Positions 1 through 12,500 of a stretch of DNA of 64,000 bases are shown here, piece after piece. Position 1 is the first letter of the stretch. Every line of letters starts with the position of its first letter. The DNA comes from Thamnaconus septentrionalis (Eukaryota > Chordata > Actinopteri > Tetraodontiformes > Monacanthidae), in NCBI GenBank assembly GCA_009823395.1, contig CM020511.1, forward strand, positions 12,365,001 through 12,429,000, given 5' to 3'. The position numbers and the translations under genes are program-made. The notes below the pieces were generated by a model. It saw only the letters and a list, made by a program, of their open reading frames with translations. It did not search any database and had not been told where the DNA came from.

Positions 1-89
1 TGTTGGAAGCTGTCTTAGAGTGAATGTGGTGTACAGCCTGGTCAACACAGAGATAAACAACCGATGGGCAATAGCATCGTCAGTTAGCG

Positions 90-260
90 CATGTTTCCAC
101 GGGGGCGCCTCGCCTTGGCTCGCCTCAGCTCGGCTCAGGCGTTTCCAGTGACACCAACACGGTTCCAACTATTAGCATTTTTGTCCCTGCTTCCTTGGGA
201 GTTCCAAGCGGGCAGAGCGGGGACCAAAGTGATGACGTGGCAACGAGCAGGGCACTGATT
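90..260. mobile_element. Possible decayed nonautonomous DNA element
   Basis: A CG-rich CTCGGCTC-type block followed by GTTTCCAGTG, and a later block with similar words, resemble a common teleost MITE. Ends were not delimited; the assignment is tentative. Confidence 0.3.
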
Positions 261-455
261 GGGTAAGAGTTTCGACGAAAGACAAGAGCGAGTCCTTCAT
301 GAAAACTATTTTTTGCTTTGTATGGACTTAAGTTGTGCAGATATTCTTGTCTAAGGTAAGGCTAAGGCAGTGTTTTGATACAAGTCAACAGTATTGGACA
401 AAATAATTCCAAGCCTTACCAAAATGTCAAAACAAAAAACCCTTAGCTTACTGCT

Positions 456-620
456 CAGGTCTCTGGACTGTGGAGGAAACCAGAGTACCTGGGGAAAGCA
501 CAGGAACAGGTGGAAAACTACACTCAGGAAGGGCCAGGCTGGAATGGAACCTGCAACCTTCTTACTTTGAAGCGACAATGACGCCATGCCGACAAAGTGC
601 AAGTATATTTCCCAAAAAAT
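456..620 (-). mobile_element. Teleost tRNA-like dispersed repeat, fragment
   Basis: Contains GGACTGTGGAGGAAACCAGAG, then GAATGGAACCTGCAACCTTC: on the minus strand this is the B-box-like end of a very common teleost repeat. Decayed, partial copy. Confidence 0.65.
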
Positions 621-2189
621 GATTTGCCAAATACATATTACAAGGAAGGACATCGTGACACCCAGTAACGGAGCCCACAGGTGGATGGAGGCCAGGCGGT
701 GGGATTGCATAACTTCATAAGGCAGCGGCCAGCGACAGCAGCACAGCGGGCAGTGGCAGCAGGAGACAACGCAGTAGAGCAGCAAGAATGCGGAGCAAGG
801 AATGATCACGTAAGCAGAGAGTTTACGTAGCCCACCCCGGTGGGACGGAGAGTGCGTGTGAGAGTCTGCTTGGCCTTGCTCTGTCCTAACTAACTCTGCA
901 GGTTTCGCATCATTCTCAAAGTTTCCTCCCTTAAAAACAGACGCCAGGCAAAGATTCAGGAGAGCAGAAACAAAGTTTATGTAAACTGTCTTTAAGATAA
1001 ATGAAAGGGATGTTTGGAGCCGATGTATAGGGGGGCGGGTCTATTTATAGACTCTGCTATTTATGTTAAGCATCATTCTCTGAAATCTTAGGCTTCCTGT
1101 TTGACAGTGATTAGAAGCAGTGCTGCAGGGAAGAGGCAGATGGAGAACTGCACTAACAAGAGGTGTTTCTAAACACGTCGCGAGCGAAGATGTGTGTGAA
1201 TGCCTGCTGGCAAATCAAAAATGCCAAGTATTAAGGTTAAAAAATAGGTTTGTTAGTCTTACAGTTCAGTTTTAGTCTCCTGTTCATTAACGTCTTCCAA
1301 TGTATAATGAGCACACATAGTACATGGCCCACCTGTTCCCATGCCGGCATTTGAACTCAGCTGAATGACAAAACAGAATAATGTTTTGTTTTTGTTTTTT
1401 TCAATCAAATTGTTTGGAGGACTGTGTTTCCAACAGAAGAGGACCAACACTGGCAAAACACAAAGTACACTACTGGGCCTGCATGATGTAGGGTATTTAG
1501 TGTAAACCCCAACAGCACAGGCTCACTGTAATACAAATGGGGGTTTTGACTGCTGCCAGTTTAGTGACTTGGTACGTAACCGATTTGCCATCCTCACATA
1601 GAGATGTTGGAACAAAGCCACATATCACACCATACCATACCGCATACTGTAGTATAGTTTACCGTCCTTGTAGTTGCACTAAACAAACTCACCTATATTC
1701 CACACCTACATTCTTACATCTAGATAGACAAACAATCCAATAAAATAAAATTAGATATTTACACAAAATCACTGTATTACTTAAAAATCTTTTTACAATA
1801 AGTTACAATAAGTCTAAAGAGGTCAAACTATCTGCAACATTGAAGCAAAACTACCACCAATGGCAAAGAGTCACACAACCTTTTGTGAACTGCCAGATGT
1901 GTTTTAAATGCACAACATTTTGCCCTGAAGATAAATGAAATCAAAATACAACTTCACAATCACTCTCAACAGAGGTCAGTGTTGCAATCTTGGTCTGCAT
2001 TGATTAGCACACAAACCTCAACGATAACGGAAACCATTCAAGATAAAACCGCATCCGTTTCCTCCTGAGTTTAAAAAAGCCCAATAAATAGATGCAAACA
2101 GCCTTTAGCACACAATTTTGACTGGCATGGATAGGTGCAGATTCTCAGGTACAGTTAGGTGTTGACTGTTAGTGTTAGGTTGTTAGGCT

Positions 2190-2191
<2 letters not shown>

Positions 2192-2248
<57 letters not shown>
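2192..2248. repeat. (GT)n microsatellite
   Basis: About 28 GT units in the RIMS2 intron downstream of exon 5. Confidence 0.97.
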
Positions 2249-2250
<2 letters not shown>

Positions 2251-2464
2251 AAAGAAAGTGTGGGCGGATGACTGCGGTGGTAGAAGTGCTGAGTTAGTAC
2301 CATAATACAGTACTGAGGTCTCTGTCTCCTACATTGGCCTCACAGCTTCATGTACCAGCCATTAAACCTTGACTGGCTTTCAAGTCAAGTCATCATCCTG
2401 TGCTAGTTGAGCAACAACACCACACAGTACCGCAGCATCGCGCTAGAGCCAAAGATCCTCTTGG

Positions 2465-2715
2465 TGATCAGTTGGTGCCGACAAAGTTCCACTGATTGTT
2501 ACATCCCAAAGGATCCGAAAGTTGTTCTCCACATTGAGTGATCTTACGCCATCCACCCCAAAGACCAATCCCAAAACCTGAGTGCCAAGCAGGGAGGCAG
2601 TGGGTACCATACGTAGTTCTTGGTGTGATTCGGCTGGGGATCAAACCCACAACCTCCCAGTCTCAGGGGGGACACTCTTCCTTAAGACTACTGAGCAAAG
2701 GTACGGGAGCACTAC
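2465..2715 (-). mobile_element. Decayed tRNA-derived SINE-like element
   Basis: The minus strand reads GGGAGGTTGTGGGTTTGATC followed by CCCAGCCG, a tRNA B-box-like sequence, preceded by CTCAGTAGTCTTAAGGAAGA. The tail towards 2470 is not tRNA-like. Exact ends unknown. Confidence 0.55.
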
Positions 2716-2765
2716 GGAACAATCCGACATCAAACAATGTGAAACGGAGCAGCCGTGGAACTCAC

Positions 2766-3058
2766 CTGTCTATGGGTGTGTCGCCGGGCCCCGAGTACCT
2801 CAGCCCCGAACCGTTGTCAAGGGACGCCTGTCTGGGCAGGAGGCCACCGTGAGGTCTGCTTCTGTCTGACGCTGGTGTCAAGTCCCCTGAGGTTCCCTGG
2901 TAGGGGTACAGGGATGGGTCCTGCAGTTTGGCCTTCTTCCCCTGCGGCCCGCCCTCAAAAACACCCCGCACCTGACCGGGCCCCGAGCCGTAGAACCACG
3001 CTCCAGATTTGGTGAGGATTTCTTGTTGTTTTCGGCACAAGTTGCATACCCACATCAC
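2766..3058 (-). CDS. rims2: RIMS2 exon 5 (end of zinc finger, SGAWFY)
   Basis: Encodes residues 176-272. It starts VMWVCNLC (fourth CxxC pair), then KSGAWFY, then a Gly/Pro/Ser-rich linker with GKKAKLQ, SGDL and DNGSG blocks that align with the RIM2 linker. Acceptor ctgcag, donor gtgagt. The reading frame continues into an exon beyond the left edge. Confidence 0.95.
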
Positions 3059-6000
3059 CTGCAGGAGAGAAAAAAGCAGATGTAAGTACTTCTCAAGCGG
3101 CGGCGGACCGGTTTTTCTCTTATGTCACTTATGATGGGCTGTAATGAAATGACTTGGTTGTGTGTGTGCGGTAAAGCTGGAGGGAGGATTGCTGTGAGGT
3201 GGTTCCGCTCCCCGCTGCTGGGTGAAAGTCTTTGCACGGGCAAATGTGAACTTTAAAAGAACACACACAAATCAAATTTGCGTTCTGAGTTTGGTTTTTT
3301 TTCACCCCGTGGGGACGACTCAGAAAACCGTGTCAACGGTTTCTGATGGTGAGTGAATGATGACATTTTGTACACATGCAGCAGCCCTTGATATATAATT
3401 CAGAGAAATGTTACCAAGGTTTAGTTTCTAGGAAAGACTTTAGGTCTGTGAGTTGTTTTATTCAATCGTGCTTATGCATATATTTCATGACATTATAATT
3501 TGACTTTTCTTACTGGTTGGACGGCTGCAAGAATGCAGAGGCCGCATGACAAAACACTGCAGAAATGACTCATATCCTTATGGACGTACAGTAAGTTACT
3601 CACTCACTTTTGTGTGATAAACGGGGAAGGATCGCAACATTTTCCTTTCTATTATGCTTCTGTTGCGAACTGAAGAGTGCAGGTTTTTTACTGCTGTGTT
3701 ATTTTCTGTCTTTATCTGCTCAATACTGCAGCCCAGCAGCCAGCTCACCACATTAGCCTCATAAATCCATGAGCAGGCAGGAGCTGTGATCACCACTCTT
3801 TCCCTCTCTCTCTTTCCCCTCTCATTCTCTCTCTCTCTCTCCCTCACACACACACAATGCACTCTACATGGTAAAGCTGAGCCTTCTGTACCACGGTTTC
3901 ATTTGCAAAATGTACATCTGTCACAGCGAGGCGTGAGTCCGAGGCATGCTCCACGCGACCCCATCCCGCATTTAAGCCGACCAATTAAAAGTGACATCAA
4001 AGTGGGCCTGACAAGATGAGGAGATTGCCAAATGATTGACGGGCCAGACGGCCGGTAGGGCGGCCGAGGGCGAGCGCACCCCCACCACCACCACCAACCC
4101 CCACCACCAAACTCCACACTTTTCGAGTCCCGCTGCTGAGTCAGTTCATTACCGATATGAATGTGAGCGGCATCGGAATGCTGCATCGGAATTAAAATAA
4201 GCAATAATAATTAAACGGTATGTTAATAGTGTTTCAATTCTACAAGTCCACAGTAGGCCTTAGTGTGGCCGACAGAGTCATTCCACAGCGTCGGAGATTA
4301 TGTCCTTGTCATGGAAAAACTTAGCTGGGAACAGGAGCGCATATGTATAAACACTGGGAGGGATGTCATAAACTCATATGCCATTAAATCCACAAGCCTG
4401 CATCTTCCTCGAAGAAGTAGCAGGAGATTCTAGCAGTCAAGTAGCCATGTTATTTTAGGACAGAATGCCACAACAATGACTCTTCTGTATTTTGAAATAA
4501 ATTGCAAAGGTCAAATCCTAATTTTCCACAAACCATATTTTTAAACTGTCATAAACCAAACTAAGAATTTAGCTATTTTAGATGTCTGCTTGACATTTAT
4601 GGTTTCCAATTAAATATGTCTCTTTTGCCTTGAAACACTTGCAATGGCATGTAAGATTGTCTTGTTTTTTATTTAGATTTCATTATTTTACATTTTACTG
4701 TGTTCATATTTGCACATTCATATTGCAATTTGATTTTAGGTCAGTTTCTATTCTATTTAAATACAAAATGCATTGGGTTAAAAACACAGTGCAAGGATAT
4801 CAGGTCAAAATTAAAAATGTTCAATAAATACTTGATTACTTTCAACCATGGTAGGCACACTTCACTGACATTAGTGGGGGAAAAAATGCAATGGCGATGC
4901 CTCACATTGACACATTGGATGGGCGTCATCTCCAAGGCCCCTTAAATAGCAGCCGTAAATCTCTTTACTTTCACTTGTAATGTTATGCATATAAGACACA
5001 CTATTGCCACATGTACATGCCTTCCTGACACATGAGGCATTCGTGTCCAGACACCAACATTACAGATGGCCTGTAATTTTGCTGACACACAATGGAGGCG
5101 GAGCGGCTACAAATTGTGCATTATGTGTCCCGAGGGGGAGGAGCCGGTGAGGCGGTGGCGGGCCTCTTTATCTGGGATCACACTGGGAGCTCTGCAGTGA
5201 ACCATGAGTCATCCACCACAGCTCAGGAGGTCACCGTGGCAGGTTCTCCTGCTCCTCAACCGCAAGACACACCTGCCACACCTGGGAGTCACGCAAACGT
5301 GCGCAGTGGCAGCCTGCTTGAGCGTGCACGTTTGAGCTCGCACCTTAAATGATAAAGAGGCGACGCCATTGAGTGAATACAGCCGTGCATGTATTCATTC
5401 CAGTTTGCTCTAAAGGTTCAGGGTGAGGTTAATCGCTTTCAGTGGGAACAATGTGTAAAGCTTAGACTATTGAAAGACACACGCTAACATTCATTTAAAT
5501 GCCTCCGACTATTTTAAGTGTTGTTTGGCTATTTTTTGGATTTTTGTGCTTGTTTTGTATTCAAAGGGATTTTCGCCATTTGAGCACCAAGCATCAGCTC
5601 ATTAGCTTGTGCCTATTGTTCTCTACATTCTAAAGGTTCTCCAAGTGGGAATGGCGTGCCAATGATTTTTAAAACAGAGCATGCCACCACGTGTAAATCT
5701 GTCTCTGCGCACATCATCATTATTAGAATTATTCAATTGAATCACCAGGTTATGTGACCAAACAACCAATAAAATTAAACTTGAGCTTGAATTCGTGTCA
5801 CATTATGGAACAGATTAGATTTTACTTGATGTCAGCATCAGGAAGCCGTTATCCTCTTGCATTGATGCAGTTCTTTCACAGAAAATTATTCCTCCAGCCT
5901 GAAATCAACGCTGTGCCTCTCTGCACCTCACTGGTCTGCCAATAATGATTAACTGTGTTCTCGGCAAGTGGACGATGCAGGTGAAGCTTTGTCTTTTTTT

Positions 6001-6467
6001 TTTCTCTCCTTAAATCTGGCCAGTGCCTCGTAACATGCATGTATTTTAAAAGAGGCCGACCAAAAAGCATGCATGGATCCAGTAAATGTTGAGTACGCCG
6101 AGTCTCAAACATCAATACATGGTTTTGATTTGCGTTTTAGAACAGAGTCAGGATGGAAATGGGTGTGTGTTCAGTCCATTAGGCAAAAGGACAGCAAAAC
6201 GACGAGAAAATGTCACACTGCTCTGTCAAATTGCCACCTATGACATACACTGCATAAAAAGTAGCCCTGTTTTTGAGCTAGATTGCTGAATACATTTTGT
6301 AATTCTCCAATGGGACATTTAAAAGGGCAGAAGAGTCCTTGAGGGACAAACAACAACAAAACAACCACAACAAAAAAATCAACCTTCAACTAACTGGAAC
6401 TGTTTTTCCATGACTAGCAGAACGAGCGGGGGGAAAAAGTCCCACCAGACGATAGAAACAAAATATC

Positions 6468-6515
<48 letters not shown>

Positions 6516-9500
6516 CATCAACAATAAAAACACCCAATACAGGACTGAAGATGCAGCATTGCTTGCACGCCTTTCCTCCATCACAATGGCATATCAAGAA
6601 GTCCCAATCTGTACGTGATCAACACACTGGTCAAGCAGCTCTAGTGGTACGAGGGATTCACTTTCACGTCAACCATTCTGCCCAGCACCTTGAGAGACAC
6701 ACACTCAGGCACACGGCCTCCCCCCCTTTTGCTTAACTCTTCACGGCTGAGCGCAGGCAGGGGGGTTGGGAGGTTGCAGTCCTCAGGCAGGGCCATTTCT
6801 CCTTGTGTTTGCACATTTCATAGTCATTGAACCTGCAGCTAAAAAGCTAAGCTCACACTACAAACACCGGCAAGACACATATTCTATTAAATGTGCTACA
6901 GGCCATTTACTGATGAGCCGAAATAGGGGAAACAAACACTGGGGATCAATAAATAATTTCCTTTGCTAATAATTCCTCTTCATACCAAAAGGTCTTTCCA
7001 GAGACATCAGCAAAACATAAAAATAATCTCAAAAAACTCTTTATGCCTTAAGAAGAGGAATCAAACATACACATCTAAGGAAGTCATCGAAGGACTGATG
7101 AATTTGACAGAGGAAAAAAAATATGTTTCTCACATACCCACACACAGAGAAAATATTACATTTCTTGATGAACTTGACACATCAGCTTGTCCCATGCAGA
7201 ATTTTTCCACTGGAGGAATTCACACAGGCAGACGGTGCATCAAAAGTGCAATAGGAGAGCGCACTGAGCTCTCTCTTGTGGCCATTAAACAGCACTGCAA
7301 CGTTACTTAACCGAGACTCCAGAGTGAATCAGCACTATCCTCCCAGGCATATCACAGTGTCCTTAAAGTAGAAGTCAGCTCCATGTTTACAAGTTTTCAT
7401 TCATTTCAAATTCACTCATTCATGACATTGTATGACTAAAAATAGATCAAACCAGCCTTCCAGCACAACATAAATCTCTTTCCATGAGGCCCAATTATAC
7501 TTTCAGAATTCTGTTAAAAATGTTTGGGTTTTTTTATTATTATTATTATTATTATTATCATTATTGATTTATTTATTTTGGGGGGGTTAGGAAACCCCAT
7601 GTCATGTTTTTTTTTGTCAAAAAGTTCAAAATTGACAGAATTGTCTGATTACAGACAATTATCACTTAAAACAAATTTAAGTCTAGATATGGCAAACCTT
7701 GTTACCTATTGTGTAAAATAATACAGAATATTGCCGTCGCGTTTCCCTCCTTGAGCTGAACTGGAGCAAAGTAAACTACTCATGGATGACTCGTAACACG
7801 AGCGGATCGTTTCTCTGAACACAATGAATGTGGAGTGAGTGCAGTTTATGCTCAAGCTCTCCACAGTCATGCCGTAAGTGGCATTACAACAAATACGCTT
7901 GCCCACTAATGCTATATTATAGACGGATGAAAGGAGAGTGCATTTTATCATACTCCATTAGAAATTAAGGCGTATGCTTCAATATTGTTCCATTTTTTTC
8001 CCCATATGTTTTAATTGGAAAATATTTTAAATCAAAAACTGATTAAACAATGTGGGCCATTACAAAATTCTGTCCAACAACAAGGCCAAATGGACGGAGA
8101 TCTGCGGCGAATGAGACTGAAAACGTTGAGAACCATACATGCACATGCCCCAACACTGGCTGCACGTGGTGAATTACATTTTAATGAGCTTCTAATTTTA
8201 GTGTGTTGCGCCTGTAATAATAACAGGCTTGATGAATATTTATGTCCCTTGTTTGAAGTTCAGAGACGTGAGGAAGAGCAGGAGGAGGAGGAGGAGGAGG
8301 AGAGGAATGCTGTAGAGATCCTATAAATGTGCCTTCACATAGCTAACGTGTGTCAGACCCACAACACCTTCTGCCTCTCCCAGACCAACACGACGGCTCA
8401 GAATGTGAACAGATGCGCAGTATTGGCACATCTGGCAGTATGCAATTTTTTGGAAGCAAAAATCAAAAGCAAAAAAAAAAAAAAAAAAAAGATAGCAAAA
8501 TGGACATCGGAAATGCTCTTTTTTACTAATCCTGTGACATACCAACAGTGAAAATATCAACAACAACGATAATCAGAGAACAGCCTCCTGTCTGTTGGCT
8601 CACCCATGGCTCCGCTGAGAGGAGGAAAAATAAATAAGCCTGTGTGCCTGAAAGGATGTTCCTGTGTTTAGGTCCTGTTAGGTCCGCAGCTTCCGCTCCT
8701 CGACGCGAAGAAAGTGCCGACCTTCAGCACCGCGGACAGCTCCGCCGCCGACCAGACGACACCGACGGCTGACGGCACCGTGAAGGTTACACTGGAGACT
8801 CCACTCCCCACATCCGGTCCGACACGAGCTTCGCAGAGCCCCCGCTCTCCGTCTGCCCCTTATATCAACAAAGCCTCGACCGAAGACGGGAAGGAGGCGG
8901 AGGGGAGAAGAAAAAAAATACAAGAACGCCGCTTTTTCCGGTGTCGAATCGCGGTGCCGGCTCCGTCCAAAAACCGCGGACTTCGACGTCAGCGGCTCGG
9001 CTGAGGCGGGGAGAGAAGGTTCGAGCCGAGCGATAACGCGTCGAATCACGGTGTGTCTCCCCCCCACCACCACCACCACCGTCACAGCTGTTTTCAGTCC
9101 GTCTGTAGCAGAGAGTCGGAGCTCTGCCAGAGTTGATGGGAGCCAATTACATATGCGGCGCGACCCAGCTCGCAGTCCAATAGACAGACAGAGGATCGCG
9201 TCACTGCAGTTTCCAGGGTTTGGCGCTCGCTTAGCGCGCTTTGTCACATCCGTCTCGTTGTGAGCTGTGCGGCTGTTTGTTTGGCAGGGGGGGAAAATGA
9301 AATTTTAAAAAAAAAAAACGGAAAAATCGTCATGCACATGCATGCGAACCATGACGTGTCTGTGCCTGGGCTTCACTTTTGTGAACGTGCATTCAAAAAT
9401 GGGTCACACGCTGAAATATTAAATGCTAAATTTCCAATGGGAGGATTTTCAGTTTGGGAAATTTCACAACCCATATTTTGTTGTACAATGTATAATGCAT

Positions 9501-12500
9501 TGGGTTCATCTGGAGAAAAACTGATTTTTTATTTCATATAAAAATGTCCGACTGAGAAAAATCCTCTTAAATGAAAATCAATTATGTTCACCAGCAGAAG
9601 AGAGAAAATACGAATTATTCAATCATATGACCATCATGAAAGAATTACACTATAAACTATATCAACCACCTCACAATCACAATGATGGCCATTCTTGTTT
9701 CGAGGCTCACAAATGTCACCCTCTGCTTTCCATTCACTGAAATGCTGCATGAAAGTGAGACAGATCCCAGTAAATTAGTGTCACACCTCGCCTTCATTTT
9801 AATCTGAGATTCGCTCGGGGGGGCAAAGAGGCAGATTTAAGGGGAGTTGCTTTAATAACAAGAGACTTCCTCCTCTGAGACTAGCACTTCCTGGGGCCCT
9901 TTTGAAGCCACATCAGAGGAAATGGTGGGAAGCTGCACGGCTACAAGCGGGCATTCTCAAGACTTCATAACACTGACACACAATTTATCTATATCAAAGG
10001 GATCACATGCTCTTTTTAGCCCCAAAATGACACTGCACTTTGTTCTCCAAGTCTCTGCTGTGGAGCCAAAGCTACCTGGCACCAACAGCAGAGATTCCTA
10101 TCTGCGCCGCTGTTTTATCTGGCTCCTTGGATCTATTATTCAGCTTGTTGTGATAAGACATAGCAACTTATTGGGTCTATATTATATCAAGGAGATACTG
10201 CAATACAGCTCAGCATGACTAAAAATCAGTGTCATATTCTGGTCCCTCTTCACAGGATCTGTATTGCCACTGCTGCGACTTTCTGTGAGAGAAAAAAAAT
10301 ACAGGTAGACAATTGGGGGGAGGGGGGGCGTCACTTTTCACCACTCACCCCTTTTACAACAAGTGTAAAGAGTGCATTTCTGGGCTTTAAATACTTAAAT
10401 AATGCATTGCATGCTCTTAAAAAAAATGCTACTCTGTCATCACTTCCTGTTACATCCTGTGGTCCAAAGCAACATGTAAGAGACGTGAAAATATAAGCAG
10501 GTCTGGTGGGTCACTTATGACATATATGGCACATTTCATTTTCTGGTCAGGGCTCACATTTGCACATGATAAAATGCTAATATGGATATTACTGAAACGA
10601 CTGAATGTTGTTAAAATAATTTGATCAATGATACATAAATATCAACACAGTCCATTAAAAAAAAAAACACTCTCCCCGCAGGGCACTACCAGGTCAACAA
10701 GGGGCAATACCTCAGTAGCATCATCATGGGTTTCTCTGCCCAAACTCAGGCTGCACACCGTCAGCCTGCTGCCACTCTCATTACTCAACACCATCTGCAC
10801 AAAAAGGTAACTGATCTCTCAGCTATTATCTCCCAGCGAACAATGCCATACAACTGGGCGCTGGCAACAGAGGCGGCGGGGCAGAGGTCCCCTAATGGCT
10901 CTGACGCTAAGCTTAAACTTGGTAGCTTTTCCAGTGGCGCTTCCACGCTGTTGCGCCTATAAACTGTTAGTGGGACAGTCAACCGTTATATACAAGCTGC
11001 TTACAGATAGCTCAAGGGGAGACGCAGAAAAAAAACACTATGCACAGGGAAATGAAATCAGCAGTGAGATACAGATAATCCTCAAAGGTATCCAATACTG
11101 CAGTAAATTATTATAGCTTTGTCTTGTTGCACATAGGGAGCACATACTTATATTGAGTTGAGATTGAATATGAGATTTCATACTGACCAAAATATACTGT
11201 CGCCATAATCTGGATGGAAAAGCTAAATCCCTTTGAGCTACGAACCTCCAACCCCCCCACCCTCGACCACATCCCGTCAGGACTCCATCCAGCAGTTGCG
11301 ATATTCCTTTGCCACTAGATGTCGCAGTTTTTCACCACAACAAACCGGTGAGCTGCGCATCCTCAGTGGCCTTAAACAGCACTGAACCTCCGCAATATAC
11401 TACGAAACCGATGAACAAATGACAAGCAACGACGGGGTGGACATCCTTCTCAAAATTTCTTCTGTATGGCTTCTTTTCTTGTAAACCAAATTTCAGGCTA
11501 CCATTTTAGCAGGCTGTGTGGTCACTAGCATCAAGGAGGAGTTGTTTGGTGACTGTAGGGGGAGAGGGTAACCAATTCCAAACCTCAGGGTACTCAAATG
11601 CGTTGAGACTGGTGTCACTGGTTCTTGTGTATGAATTCTGCGTATAGCTCCTTTAAGGTTTTATTCAACTTAAAAAAAAATATATATATATACACAGGAC
11701 TCTGTTTCAGTCTTTTTTGTGTTATTTAATGCACGCTATCAAAGTCTAGTGATCCTTTGTTGTTTTCTATTCAGTTTATTTCAGCACAGAAATGTAGACT
11801 CACAGACAGAATTTGTTTTTCAGATATTTTGTTGGAAATGTTGGCTGCTGTATGTGCATGTTATGCACGTTACACCATTTCATGAAGAATGTTTGTGTCC
11901 CGAGACAGTTTGAAACGGAAACAAAATGCAGAAAAGGATTTGCTAACCACTTTGTCCTCCTGTTGCAATTCCATGAGAGCAGGAATGCAGCAGAAAGAGA
12001 GAGAAAGGGGGAATAAAGGGTCAAGAGAGCAGGAGAGATAGAGATAGAGAAACAGTGAGTGGCATTAGTAGGTCCTGGTGGGGCTGTCACACATTCCAGC
12101 AGCACAGGATTGGATGGCATTGCATAAAAACACTCAGCAACAGCTCATGATTCAAATTTAAGCAGTCTAATACTAAAAGCTTTGGCTTACAGCGTGTGCA
12201 GGATTTTACCGAGGTTAGTTAGACACTGGAGTGCCACGCAACCAAAGCAGCAGTAGGGAAAGAAAGTGAGAAATAGTTCCCCCCAGTGGTAAGAATGAAC
12301 ACCAGCTACTGTACAAGGCAACTCCAGCTATGGAGAGCTTGAGACTTTCAAAACAGGGATGTACAGACTTTATAATAGACAATGTAGACTCTGTCCAGTT
12401 ACCTTCTTATTAGATTACGATAGAGTAGCAAGGATCTCTTTTTGTCAGCATGCGTGTACATAAATGTAAAGGAGTGAACAGGCTGCTCGTTGTTACCTTA

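Larger units (their letters stand above)
1..2765. other. RIMS2 intron downstream of exon 5 (partial)
   Basis: Intronic sequence running to the left edge. It holds two or three decayed repeats and a (GT)n tract. No further RIMS2 exon was recognised. Confidence 0.8.
3059..12496. other. RIMS2 intron 4
   Basis: 9.4 kb, mostly AT-rich with (TAT)n, (TC)n and A-runs. The exception is the CpG-rich patch with the RE1 site at 8.7-9.25 kb. No coding exon seen. Confidence 0.8.

Noticed and set aside
8678..9247. 189-aa minus-strand open frame
   Set aside because: It lies in CpG-rich DNA that is open in several frames on both strands, is low in complexity and resembles no family; better explained as a CpG island.
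11312..11324. CTCF-like CCACTAGATGTCG
   Set aside because: One mismatch at a core position; left out in favour of the better matches.
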